A program made the position numbers and the translations under genes. From positions 1-36,481 of the forward strand of contig CACYKF010000028.1 in assembly GCA_902774905.1 (NCBI GenBank): a stretch of DNA of 36,481 nt, read 5' to 3'. Position 1 is the stretch's first letter. Each line of letters opens with the position of its first letter. Source of the DNA: an uncultured bacterium (lineage in GTDB: Bacteria > Cyanobacteriota > Vampirovibrionia > Gastranaerophilales > Gastranaerophilaceae). The notes under the pieces were generated by a model. The model searched no databases. It was not told the origin of the DNA and saw only the letters and a program-made list of their open reading frames with translations. Below are positions 1-8,712 of this stretch, piece by piece.

Positions 1-1089
1 CTTTGTTTGTGCGTTATAAGGCAGGGCAAAATGCACATTAACATTCAATTCTTTTAGCATTGCTGAAGTTTTATTTTTGTTTGTTTCGATTTTAAAATCC
101 TTTCTCCCTCCTGCAAAATCTTTTGAACGATAATCTTTTCCGTTATCGATAATAACGTCTTTAGGCAGACCAAATTCTTCTACCGCATAATAAAAAGATT
201 GAAATATTAAATCAGAATTCGGATTCCTTGTTTGTAAAATCCAACCGAGCCATTTGCATGATTTGTAATCTCTCCATACAGTAACCCACGGAAATACTAC
301 TTTATTCTTTTCATCATAACAAGCAACATCAATCTGAGCGTGGTCTGATACCCATACCTGATTACAGGTTATTGTTGAATAATCTCTGTCAATAAAATTA
401 TTATACTTTCTGTTCCAAGCAGCTTGACCATTTCTTGCAAGATAAATACTCTGTTCAGGAATTTCTTTATCCAATCTGCGCTTAAATGCCATAAAACTCG
501 GGAAATTATTTCTGTCTGCGCCAAGTTCTCTTACTGCATACCCTAAAGTCAAATCTCTGCAGCTTCTTAATGATGGACCGCCTTCAATTAAATATAGAGT
601 TTTAAAGTATTCAAAATAATCATCCGGGACAAAGGAACCGACCAAATGCTGCCCGTGTTTTGAAATTAATCCTGCAACACCGTATCTGAAATATCTTCTG
701 CGCATCCTAATTAAAGACGGATAAGATGTTGTAAATTCTTCTTCATCGTTATTGTTCCAATTATCAATAAAAGCCTTTAATTTTTTACCTTTAAGTCCTG
801 CAGAAGCATCCAAAATCCTTACATATTTTTCAGCCTGCAATTTTGCCCAACTCGGGACTTCGGAATATTTTAAATCTACTGCCGTATCTCCAAAATACTT
901 ATCTTGAGCAAATTCCGGCATTGATTTTAACAATACAAAATAGTGCGCGACTTTGCCTTTTTTAACTATCTTAAAAACAAATTCACCCTTACGGCATTTT
1001 CTTTTCAAAGTCTGACTGCTCAGACCTATCATCTCAGAAGCCTTATCTATATCTATCCAAATATTTGTATTGTCCTTAGTGTTTTCCAT
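1..1089 (-). CDS. Mu-type DDE transposase, 3' end cut by window edge
   Basis: An open frame of 363 codons starts at ATG 1089 and runs off the left edge without a stop. The N-terminus (about residues 10-35) looks like the MerR-like DNA-binding domain of MuA transposases. It is followed by a helical linker and an RNase H-fold integrase core. Two catalytic aspartates are visible in WVSDHAQID and IIDNGKDYRS. The last residues, FALPYNAQTK, match the conserved segment just before the catalytic glutamate, which lies outside the window. MuA-family proteins cut and join transposon ends and usually work with a MuB-type ATPase. The protein is clearly different from the second MuA-like gene at 16069-18035, so two separate elements are present. 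Which end of the element lies at 1090 and beyond could not be identified. Confidence 0.85.
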   Translation of the reverse strand, partial: MENTKDNTNIWIDIDKASEMIGLSSQTLKRKCRKGEFVFKIVKKGKVAHYFVLLKSMPEFAQDKYFGDTAVDLKYSEVPSWAKLQAEKYVRILDASAGLKGKKLKAFIDNWNNNDEEEFTTSYPSLIRMRRRYFRYGVAGLISKHGQHLVGSFVPDDYFEYFKTLYLIEGGPSLRSCRDLTLGYAVRELGADRNNFPSFMAFKRRLDKEIPEQSIYLARNGQAAWNRKYNNFIDRDYSTITCNQVWVSDHAQIDVACYDEKNKVVFPWVTVWRDYKSCKWLGWILQTRNPNSDLIFQSFYYAVEEFGLPKDVIIDNGKDYRSKDFAGGRKDFKIETNKNKTSAMLKELNVNVHFALPYNAQTK

Positions 1090-1538
1090 AAATATCTATT
1101 CTAATTCTTACGTTTTTACTTTTAAAGAGCACTTAACATTGGTTCATAAATTTTATGCAAATTTTAAATGCCGGAAATTGCTAATAACTTGATTTTTTAA
1201 TTTTTGGGAATTTTATAAAAAATCGTTCTAAATTTTATCATTACTGATTTTTAACACTATCAAAATATTTGCAAAAAATTTACGAAGAAATATTAAGCGT
1301 TATTGACAGAAATTCTGTTTGTATATAATAGGTACTAATTTTGCTAAATATTATTGTTAATATTACAAAATGTAAAGTATATGGAAAATTTATTCTCCGC
1401 TCATAAAAAATCAATTTTAAACAAAAATTTTTATTATAATTTTGAAAAAATTAGAAAAATGATGATATTTAAAATACAAAATCAACATTTTGGTCCGTTT
1501 TTGAAAAAACTTTACAATTCCGTGTAATACACAGTTTT

Positions 1539-1568
1539 TTGACATACAAAAACGGCTCAATATATAAT
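1539..1568 (+). promoter_or_regulatory. Strong promoter for the glnA locus
   Basis: TTGACA at 1539-1544 and TATAAT at 1563-1568 are separated by 18 bases, about 36 bases before the glnA start. A GGGAG ribosome-binding sequence at 1589-1593 precedes ATG 1604. A second promoter-like pair lies at 1303-1308 (TTGACA) and 1324-1329 (TATAAT), with a short 15-base spacer. The rest of the gap 1090-1538 is AT-rich; I see no gene in it. An intact promoter in front of a broken gene suggests that the damage is recent. Confidence 0.6.
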
Positions 1569-1603
1569 TTACAACATAAACAGAAAATGGGAGAAAATGA
1601 AAT

Positions 1604-2967
1604 ATGGCAACACGAAGCATTATCGATTACAAAAAAACTTTGACTAAAGATGAAATTATTAAAATAGTCGAAGAAAACAACATTGAATTTATAAAACTTG
1701 AATTTTGCGATATAAACGGAACAATGAAAAACTTATCAATTCCATCCGAGCAATTGGAAAGTGCAATGGAAGTATTGAAACATCTGATATGTATTTTTAT
1801 CCCGACCTTAAAACGTTTGCGATTATTCCTTGGAGAAGTGATGATGACACAAAGGTTGCAAGATTTATTTGCGATATTCATAACGCAGACGGAACCCCTT
1901 TTGAAGGGTGCCCTAGATGTAATCTTAAAAAGATGATAGCTCGAGCTGAAAAATTAGGCTACACAATGAACGTAGGGCCGGAGGCAGAATTTTTTATTTT
2001 TAAACAAGATGAAAACGGTTTTGCAACAACGGATACTTTTGATAAAGCCGGTTATTACAGCGCAGCCCCCGTTGATAAAGGTGAAAACCTAAGAAGAATA
2101 ATGGTTAAAACTCTGAAAGAAATGGGATTTGAAGTTGAAGCAAGCCACCACGAAGTAGCAAGAGGACAACACGAAATCGATTTTAAATACGCCGATGCTC
2201 TTACAACAGCTGATAATATTATGACTTTTAAGTATGCAGTTACTGCAATAGCTGAACAAAATGGTGCAGTTGCTTCATTTATGCCAAAACCGATATTTGG
2301 TATAAACGGTTCAGGCATGCATTGTAACATTTCCCTATTTAAAGACGGTAAAAATTTATTTTTTGACTCTGAAAAAACTTATCAATTATCAAAAGAAGCA
2401 TTGTATTCAATAGGAGGATTATTAAAACACGTTAAATCCTTTACGGCTATAACAAATCCTATTGTAAACAGTTACAAAAGACTTGTTCCCGGATATGAAG
2501 CTCCTGTGTATTTGGCTTGGAGTTTGGCAAATAGGTCTGCTCTAATTAGAGTTCCTGCTAAACGAGGCAATTCAACTCGTGTTGAGCTTCGCTCACCAGA
2601 CCCGAGTTGTAATCCTTATTTAGCTTTAGCTGTCATATTGGGTGCAATCTTAGACGGTGTTGAAAATAAAATTGAACCACCATTACAAGTTGAAGAAAAT
2701 ATTTATCACATGACTAAAAAGGAAAGAAAAAGAGCCAAAATTGATTCACTTCACATGACTAAAAAGGAAAGAAAAAGAGCCAAAATTGATTCACTACCTG
2801 CAAGTTTAGTTGAAGCATTGGATTTATTAGACGATGATGAAATTATAAAAGATGCTTTAGGTAATCATATTTACGATGAATTTATTTCAGCCAAAGAAAA
2901 AGAATGTGATAAATTTAGAACTTATGTAACACAGCTTGAAGTTGATATGTACTTGAATATGCAATAA
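1604..2967 (+). pseudogene. glnA: Glutamine synthetase type I, disrupted by deletion/frameshift
   Basis: Glutamine synthetase makes glutamine from glutamate, ammonia and ATP. Translation from ATG 1604 gives a good N-terminal beta-grasp start (residues 14-54), but the reading frame is lost near 1766. Similarity resumes in another frame at about 1768 with SDMYFYPDL and continues to the stop at 2967. The segment normally lying between, containing the conserved MFDGSS motif (subunit-interface Asp of the active site), is missing: about 17 bases remain where about 60 are expected by comparison with B. subtilis GlnA. Downstream motifs are intact: GPEAEFF, HEVARGQHE (usually HEVAPGQHE), NGSGMHCN, NSYKRLVPGYEAP and RVELRSPDP. 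A 45-bp in-frame tandem duplication lies at 2707-2796. An internal ATG at 1705 opens the second frame, but its first 20 or so residues are not glutamine synthetase. The product is unlikely to be active. Confidence 0.9.
2707..2796 (+). repeat. 45-bp in-frame tandem duplication inside glnA
   Basis: Units 2707-2751 and 2752-2796 are identical except for the final base. Each encodes 15 residues (HMTKKERKRAKIDSL). The duplicated part is the loop after NIY that holds the adenylylation Tyr region in other GlnA proteins; B. subtilis GlnA has a single corresponding copy ending in DLPATL. Near-identity of the copies indicates a recent event. Confidence 0.97.
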
Positions 2968-3065
2968 TCCCGAGCAAAATGAGCTTAGAACTTCGTTCTT
3001 AGCGAATGTAAAGTAATAGTTACAAAATAAAGTTAATAATGCAAGAAAATGGAGAAAGATAAATT

Positions 3066-4709
3066 ATGTCAGAAATAACAGTTGTTGATTATTTAATTAA
3101 AAGACTAGAAGAATTAGGAATAATGGATATATTTGGTTTACCCGGTGATTTTAATTTTAATATCATTGAAGCAATCGAAAGAAATAAAAATACAAATTGG
3201 ATAGGTTGCACTAATGAACTTAATGCAGGCTACGTTGCCGATGGTTACGCAAGAGTTAAAGGATATGGAGCATTGGTTACAACTTTTGGGGTCGGTGAAT
3301 TATCGGCAATTAATGCTATTGCGGGAAGTTTTGCCGAATATATTCCTGTTATTAAAATAGTTGGAACACCCTCAACAAAAAATATTTCTCAAAAAACTCT
3401 GCTGCATCATAACTTTGCAAATCCCGATTATTACGCATTTAAAAATACTTATTCAAATGTTGTTCAAACAACTGCTTATCTAAATGAAAAAAATGCTAAA
3501 ACTGAAATAGATAGAGTTCTATCGATATTCATTAATGAAAAGAAACCGGTTTATATAGCAATTCCTGAGGATATATGCTCTGTAAAAATAAATGATATCC
3601 CATGTATTCAAAAAATGACAAGTAATCCCGATATGCTGGATCGAGTCATTGAGCATATTATAAAAATGCTGTCAAAAGCAAAAAAACCTATTGTAATAGC
3701 AGATATTTTAGCTGAAAGGTTTGAAGCACATGATAATCTTATAAATTTTCTTAAGAAATCTCAATATCCTGCAGTTAATTTATTAATGGGAAAAGGGTTA
3801 TTAAATTGGGACTATAAAGGTTATTTAGGAACATATTTAGGTAAATATGGCAATAAAACTGCATATAATACGGTTAATAATTCGGATTGCGTTATAACAG
3901 TTGGTGCAATATATAGCGACTTAAATACTTTCGGTTTTGATTATAATTTTGAACCAACGTCAATGATTGATATAGAAGGCACTTATACAACGGTTGAATA
4001 TATAAGATATGATAATGTTTTAATGAAAGATGTATTATCAAGACTTTCAAAAATCGTGCCCGCATATAAAAATGAATATCCTGAAGTTTTGCCTCAAAAT
4101 TTAATTAAAGAAACTGAAGAAAATAAACCGTTAGAATCTAAGTTTATATATTCAAAGATACAAGATTTTATAAAAGAAGATGATATAATATTTTCTGAAA
4201 CAGGTCTTGTTGAATTTGGCTTTGCTACATTGGAATTACCCAAAGGTGCCCATTTATATAATCAGGTTTTATGGGGTTCTATCGGTTGGGCAACTCCTGC
4301 CGCTTTTGGTGCAACCATAGCAGAAAGGAATAAAAGGGTTATATTAGTAACAGGGGACGGATCTCATCAACTAACAGCTCAGGAAGTAAGCTCTATGATG
4401 CGATATGGTGTTAAACCTATTATTATCGTTATAAATAATTCAGGATATACAATTGAAAGAGCATTATGCAAAAATCCTATGGACTTATTCAATAATATTG
4501 CTTCTTGGAATTATTCAAAACTCCCCGATGTATTTAACGGCAAATCGTGGAGCATTAAGGTTGAAACAGAACAAGAACTGCATGAAGCATTAATTAATGC
4601 AGAACAAGAACAAAAAGATAAATTATGCTATATAGAAATTTGTACGGATAAAATGGATATGCCAAAATTAGCGCAGGATTTAATTTTTAAATCTTTAGCA
4701 AAAGTTTAG
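3066..4709 (+). CDS. Thiamine-diphosphate 2-keto acid decarboxylase (indolepyruvate/phenylpyruvate type)
   Basis: 547 residues, the usual size for the pyruvate/indolepyruvate decarboxylase family. The protein decarboxylates a 2-keto acid to an aldehyde in the cytoplasm. Visible features: N-terminal PYR domain with the cofactor-activating Glu in TNELNAGYVADGYAR, the HH pair in LLHHNFANPDYYAF typical of decarboxylases rather than acetolactate synthases, a central domain, and the C-terminal PP domain with GDGSHQLTAQE followed by NNSGYTIE (Mg/ThDP binding). An active-site SETG lies near residue 380. The start has a GGAG ribosome site at about 3050. It follows glnA in the same direction with a 98-bp gap and converges on the glutamate synthase gene with a 17-bp gap. 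Substrate choice (aromatic versus branched-chain) cannot be read from the sequence; an aromatic-acid fermentation (Ehrlich-type) role is an inference. Confidence 0.85.
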   Translation: MSEITVVDYLIKRLEELGIMDIFGLPGDFNFNIIEAIERNKNTNWIGCTNELNAGYVADGYARVKGYGALVTTFGVGELSAINAIAGSFAEYIPVIKIVGTPSTKNISQKTLLHHNFANPDYYAFKNTYSNVVQTTAYLNEKNAKTEIDRVLSIFINEKKPVYIAIPEDICSVKINDIPCIQKMTSNPDMLDRVIEHIIKMLSKAKKPIVIADILAERFEAHDNLINFLKKSQYPAVNLLMGKGLLNWDYKGYLGTYLGKYGNKTAYNTVNNSDCVITVGAIYSDLNTFGFDYNFEPTSMIDIEGTYTTVEYIRYDNVLMKDVLSRLSKIVPAYKNEYPEVLPQNLIKETEENKPLESKFIYSKIQDFIKEDDIIFSETGLVEFGFATLELPKGAHLYNQVLWGSIGWATPAAFGATIAERNKRVILVTGDGSHQLTAQEVSSMMRYGVKPIIIVINNSGYTIERALCKNPMDLFNNIASWNYSKLPDVFNGKSWSIKVETEQELHEALINAEQEQKDKLCYIEICTDKMDMPKLAQDLIFKSLAKV

Positions 4710-4726
4710 AAGTAAAAAAGATAGAA

Positions 4727-7021
4727 TTATTTATTTTCTTCCATTTCCCAAATACCGCAAGGGCATAGACCTGCACAAATTCCACAACCTATACATTTGT
4801 TTGGGTCTGAAATGTATTCAAACTTACCATCATGCTCTATTCTTGATATTGCATTTTGAGGACAACTTTGTTTGCATAATCCACAATCCCTGCAATAACC
4901 GCAGGACATACAGCGATTTTGTTCATTATCGCAATTAGATGAATAACATTCGTAATACTCTGATTTAATTCTTTTAGCAGGAATTAAATCTTTTTCCTTA
5001 ATTGGAGTTAATTCTTCATTGTTTAGAAATTTAATAATATTTTCTGCTGCATGTTTTCCGTCTGCTATTGCATTTGTAAATAAGCCGGGCTTTATGGCAT
5101 CACCAATAGCAAAAACTTTAGGATTAAAAGTCTGCATAAATTCGTTTATTTGAATTCTTGATTTTTCATCTAAATAATCTTTTGGTACAAAATCAAAGAT
5201 GGGTCTATCTCCAACAGATATAATAACACTATCGGCTTCTAAAAGTCGCCCGTCTTTTAATAATACACCTTTATCAGTTATTTTCTGCGTAAAACAGGGA
5301 TACATTATTTTTGCGCCCAGTTTTTCAGCCGCTTTGATTTCTTTTTCAAAAGCAGAAGGCTCTTGAATATCTATTGCGGTAACGCTTTCGATACCATTTT
5401 GTTTATAAACTTCTGTTATAACATCCATTGCTGCATTTCCTGCGCCAATAACTACAACTTTTTTGCCTAAATTATATTTTTTACCGTTTTTGCAATCTTT
5501 TAAAAAGTTTAGACCTTTAATTAATCTCTCATACCCTTCAAATGGTATTACAACAGGGTTATGTCCGCCTATTGCAAGTACAATGGCATCAAAATCTTTT
5601 TCCAATTGATTAAACAGGTCGGGCGTTACTTTTGTTGAAGTATGAATTGTTACACCTGTACTTTTAAATCTTTCAAGCTCTGTTTCCAATATTTCTTTAT
5701 GCAGTCTTCCAGTTGGTATTACTTGAGATAATTTTCCACCGATTTTGTCATCCGCTTCAAACATTTCAACTTTATAACCATGTCTTAATAATTGCCAAGC
5801 GGCGGAAATACCGGCCACACCCGAACCAATAATTGCAATACATTCTTTATGCGTAATTTCAACGGGATTCAGTTTTATATCTTTTGACAAAGAACCGAGC
5901 ATTTTAACATCTAACGGTTCATCAAAATTTCCTCTTGAACAATGACTTAAACACAAATTAGGGCAAACCTGACCGCAAACAGAAGCAGGGAAGGGACTAT
6001 AATCTAAAACCAATTCAAGTGCTTCTTTAACACGTCCTGAGCGAAGAAGCGAAAATCTTTTTTGTGTCGGGATTTTAATGGGGCAATTATATTCACAAGG
6101 TGCAGAGTATGCATAATTTTTCCAGTTCGGTTTACGTAGTCTTGAAATACCTGTTTGAACTAAATCATAGGATTTGAAATCATCTTTAATTAAATCGGAA
6201 AATATTGAACCGCCAATTTCTTCAAACCATTTGTTTATCCTAAATGTTCTTAAAGAAATATCATTGTGTTTTTGCCTTTCTTCATAGGTTTTAGCGACTA
6301 TCTTATGCCATTTGGTAAAGTTTATCAGTTCATCATAGTATTCATCTTTTTTAACTTCTAATAGAAATGTTTTAAGCCCGTTTTCAAGAAAACTAATATC
6401 ATTTTCATCTAAATCAAGCAAATAAACGTCATCAGATAAATTTTTTATATTCCCTCTTACATAGACAATTCCGCCAACCATACCTACACAGGCTCTGTCA
6501 CCCAAAACCGATGACATATTTTCACAATTTAAACCACAGACAACTGCAATTCCACCACCCATAAATTCAAATGAAAATGACCCCGTTGAACCCAAAACCC
6601 ATAATTCGGGAGTGGTAAACTTCGGGTCCTTTTTCATTAAAGCACCTGACCTTGTACCTACATTTCCGCCTATATAAATTTTACCTGATGCCGCACAATG
6701 CCCTGTTGTATCTCCACTATCGCCATTTACAACAATTTTAGCACCGCTGTTTAACCAACCTGTATCAGCAGGAGCGGAGCCTTCCACATAAATATTTGTG
6801 CCATTTGCTCCCATAGCGCCAACTCTTTGTCCCGGGTTTTTGATATAAAAGTTTAAATCTTCACCGTTTTTAGACCAAACTGAACCTCCGATATTATGTT
6901 GCCCGCAGGCATTTATTTCAAAATCGGTAACACCATTTTCGATTGCGCTCCAAATTTCCTGCATTAAATTCTGCGTAGAAGTTCTTTTGTCGTTTTCAAT
7001 TGTGTTTATTATTTTTTTCAT
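4727..7021 (-). CDS. Glutamate synthase: fused GXGXG domain + GltD-like FAD/NAD(P)H subunit + ferredoxin domain
   Basis: 764 residues with three parts. Residues 1-240 form the GXGXG beta-helix domain normally at the C-terminus of GltB, with repeated G-rich turns (GNVGTRSGAL, VGMVGGIVYVRG). Residues 300-670 resemble the GltD small subunit: a Cys-rich N-terminal cluster (CEYNCPIKIP, CGQVCPNLCLSHC), an FAD-binding IIGSGVAGISAAW and a pyridine-nucleotide site VVVIGAGNAAMD. The C-terminal 70 residues hold Cys-rich clusters of ferredoxin type (CMSCGYCRDCGLC, CIGCGICAGLCPCG). The protein would pass electrons from NAD(P)H or ferredoxin to the FMN subunit encoded just upstream. In most bacteria GXGXG and GltD are on different polypeptides; split GltB domains are known from archaea and some bacteria. 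The frame is uninterrupted. Confidence 0.85.
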   Translation of the reverse strand: MKKIINTIENDKRTSTQNLMQEIWSAIENGVTDFEINACGQHNIGGSVWSKNGEDLNFYIKNPGQRVGAMGANGTNIYVEGSAPADTGWLNSGAKIVVNGDSGDTTGHCAASGKIYIGGNVGTRSGALMKKDPKFTTPELWVLGSTGSFSFEFMGGGIAVVCGLNCENMSSVLGDRACVGMVGGIVYVRGNIKNLSDDVYLLDLDENDISFLENGLKTFLLEVKKDEYYDELINFTKWHKIVAKTYEERQKHNDISLRTFRINKWFEEIGGSIFSDLIKDDFKSYDLVQTGISRLRKPNWKNYAYSAPCEYNCPIKIPTQKRFSLLRSGRVKEALELVLDYSPFPASVCGQVCPNLCLSHCSRGNFDEPLDVKMLGSLSKDIKLNPVEITHKECIAIIGSGVAGISAAWQLLRHGYKVEMFEADDKIGGKLSQVIPTGRLHKEILETELERFKSTGVTIHTSTKVTPDLFNQLEKDFDAIVLAIGGHNPVVIPFEGYERLIKGLNFLKDCKNGKKYNLGKKVVVIGAGNAAMDVITEVYKQNGIESVTAIDIQEPSAFEKEIKAAEKLGAKIMYPCFTQKITDKGVLLKDGRLLEADSVIISVGDRPIFDFVPKDYLDEKSRIQINEFMQTFNPKVFAIGDAIKPGLFTNAIADGKHAAENIIKFLNNEELTPIKEKDLIPAKRIKSEYYECYSSNCDNEQNRCMSCGYCRDCGLCKQSCPQNAISRIEHDGKFEYISDPNKCIGCGICAGLCPCGIWEMEENK

Positions 7022-7084
7022 TTTAATTTCCTTTTACCCCTCACTCCAACCCTCTCCCACAAGGGGCGAGGGAGAAGAATTAGT
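7022..7084. repeat. Short interspersed repeat between glutamate synthase genes
   Basis: The 63-bp gap holds a C/T-rich then G/A-rich inverted sequence (CCCTCTCCC ... GGGCGAGGG). It is of the same general kind as the repeats at 34520-34595 and 36366-36444 (CCCCTCAC ... GGGAGAGGG). It can fold into a hairpin within what is otherwise a compact three-gene operon. Confidence 0.6.
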
Positions 7085-8712
7085 TTAGCAAGAGTATTGT
7101 ATTTGAAGTCTTTCTGCCACATTTTTATCAACGCAAACAAGTGCATCAGATCTTCCAATCGGCAGAGTTGAATTACCTACAGGTGCAAGAAGTTTTTTAA
7201 GTTCAATATCAGTTGCTAAAATATAATTAACAATATTTTCGGTAACTCTATCAACATCAAGTCTTTGCATTAATTTTGGATTTTGTGTTGTAATTCCGAT
7301 TGGACATTTGCCTGTATTACAGCCGTTACATTTGCCGAAATCGTTTCCTACGCACCCTGCAATTTGAAGTATCAATTTGCCAATGAATACTCCGCTTGCA
7401 CCTAAACATATCATTTTAAAAGTGTCTGCCGCAAGATTCCCGTTCATTCCGATTCCACCACCTGCGAAAATAGGGATTTGACCTTGTTTCCCCTGATGAA
7501 CAGCAGCCAAATAGCAATCTCTCAGTTTTGAAACAATTGGATGACCAGTATGGTTTAAAGAAATCTCGTGAGCTGCTCCCGTTCCGCCTGCGATACCGTC
7601 TATAAAGAATCCGCCAACGATATTATAGGGGTCACGAAGAAGATTATTATATACGCTAACACTTGTTGAAGATGCCGCAACCTTAATTGCAACGGGAACT
7701 TTAAACTTAAAAGCACAATTCATAGATAAAAACATTTTCTGAACACTCTCTTCTATCGAATAAAGCCCCTGATGATTAGGAGGAGAGAGTAAATCTGCTT
7801 TAGGGACACCTCTGATTTCCTGAATTAATTTTACATTCTTTTCTGCCATCAAAAGTCCGCCATCCCCCGGTTTTGCTCCCTGACCGATTTTGATTAATAT
7901 TCCTGCCGGATCTTCATGCATATATGGCATAGAATTTATAATTCTGTTCCAACCGAAATGTCCTGAAGCAATTTGAAGTATCATATATTTTAAATATTTT
8001 GAACGTAAAAGTTTATCCGGAATCCCGCCCTCACCGGAGCACATTCTAATAGGAATTCCTTTAACTTCGTTTAAGTATGCTGTCGCTATTGCAATAGCCT
8101 CCCACATTCTTGGAGATAAAGCACCAATAGACATATCTGAAAACATAATGGGGTAAATTGAAGTGTTCACAGGAAGATTTTTATTTTCTTTTTCTCTGAG
8201 TTCACCGTCTTGTATCTCAAAATCAAGATTATCCGCACTTACGACTCTGCCTAAATTGGTCCTTAAATCAAAAGTGTGCCTTAAAGCATCAAGTGATGGG
8301 TCTGTCATTTGAGATATTCTGCCGACTTTGATTTTATCTAAGGTTCTGCCTTCTGTGTGCAGGTTACTTCTTCCCCCACGTTTTACGCTATTTGAAGTTT
8401 TTGCTCTGTATCTTGTTCCAAATATTTCTGTTTGGTTTCTGACGACTTTTATAGCACTGTTTGGGCAAACTTTTGTGCAAATTCCACAGCCTCTGCAAAA
8501 ATTATTAGCATCGATCACTTGCCTTATTACAGGTATTGCTTTTTGGTCCTCGTCGATTTGAAAGCCTTCTTCGTTGGAAATTGCTCTAACCTTTTTTCTT
8601 TTTTGAACATCAACTTTAATTGCACCAAATGAACAAGCTGCAACACAATGTCCGCAAAGCATACATTTTTCAAATCATCTTTTGAAATGCTGTTTATATT
8701 TATATCTGTCAT
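7085..8712 (-). pseudogene. Glutamate synthase central FMN subunit with N-terminal ferredoxin domain, frameshifted near the start
   Basis: The subunit transfers the ammonia-derived amino group to 2-oxoglutarate. The gene should start at ATG 8712, which overlaps the TGA of the upstream amidotransferase gene as ATGA (translational coupling). Reading from there, the frame is lost after residue 13 at 8672-8674. Adding one base to that short run restores MTDININSISKDDFEKC, which joins the ferredoxin motif CMLCGHCVAAC. The open frame from internal ATG 8662 lacks the first cluster Cys, which lies immediately before it. The remainder is complete: a second cluster CRGCGICTKVCPNS, an FMN-binding alpha/beta barrel with GEGGIPDKLL, GQGAKPGDGG and SPPNHQGLYS, GGGIGMNGN, and the 3Fe-4S cysteines in KCNGCNTGKCPIG. 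Either a true early frameshift or a one-base consensus error. Confidence 0.85.

Noticed and set aside
1705-1770. ATG 1705 as an alternative, intact start for glutamine synthetase
   Set aside because: The first 20 or so residues in that frame are antithetical to the family, whereas the real N-terminal domain is encoded in the other frame from 1604, with a promoter and ribosome site.
8527-8662. Separate small protein starting at 8712 and a complete glutamate synthase subunit starting at 8662
   Set aside because: One base joins both into a single protein with a complete ferredoxin motif; the small ORF after residue 13 is out-of-frame sequence.
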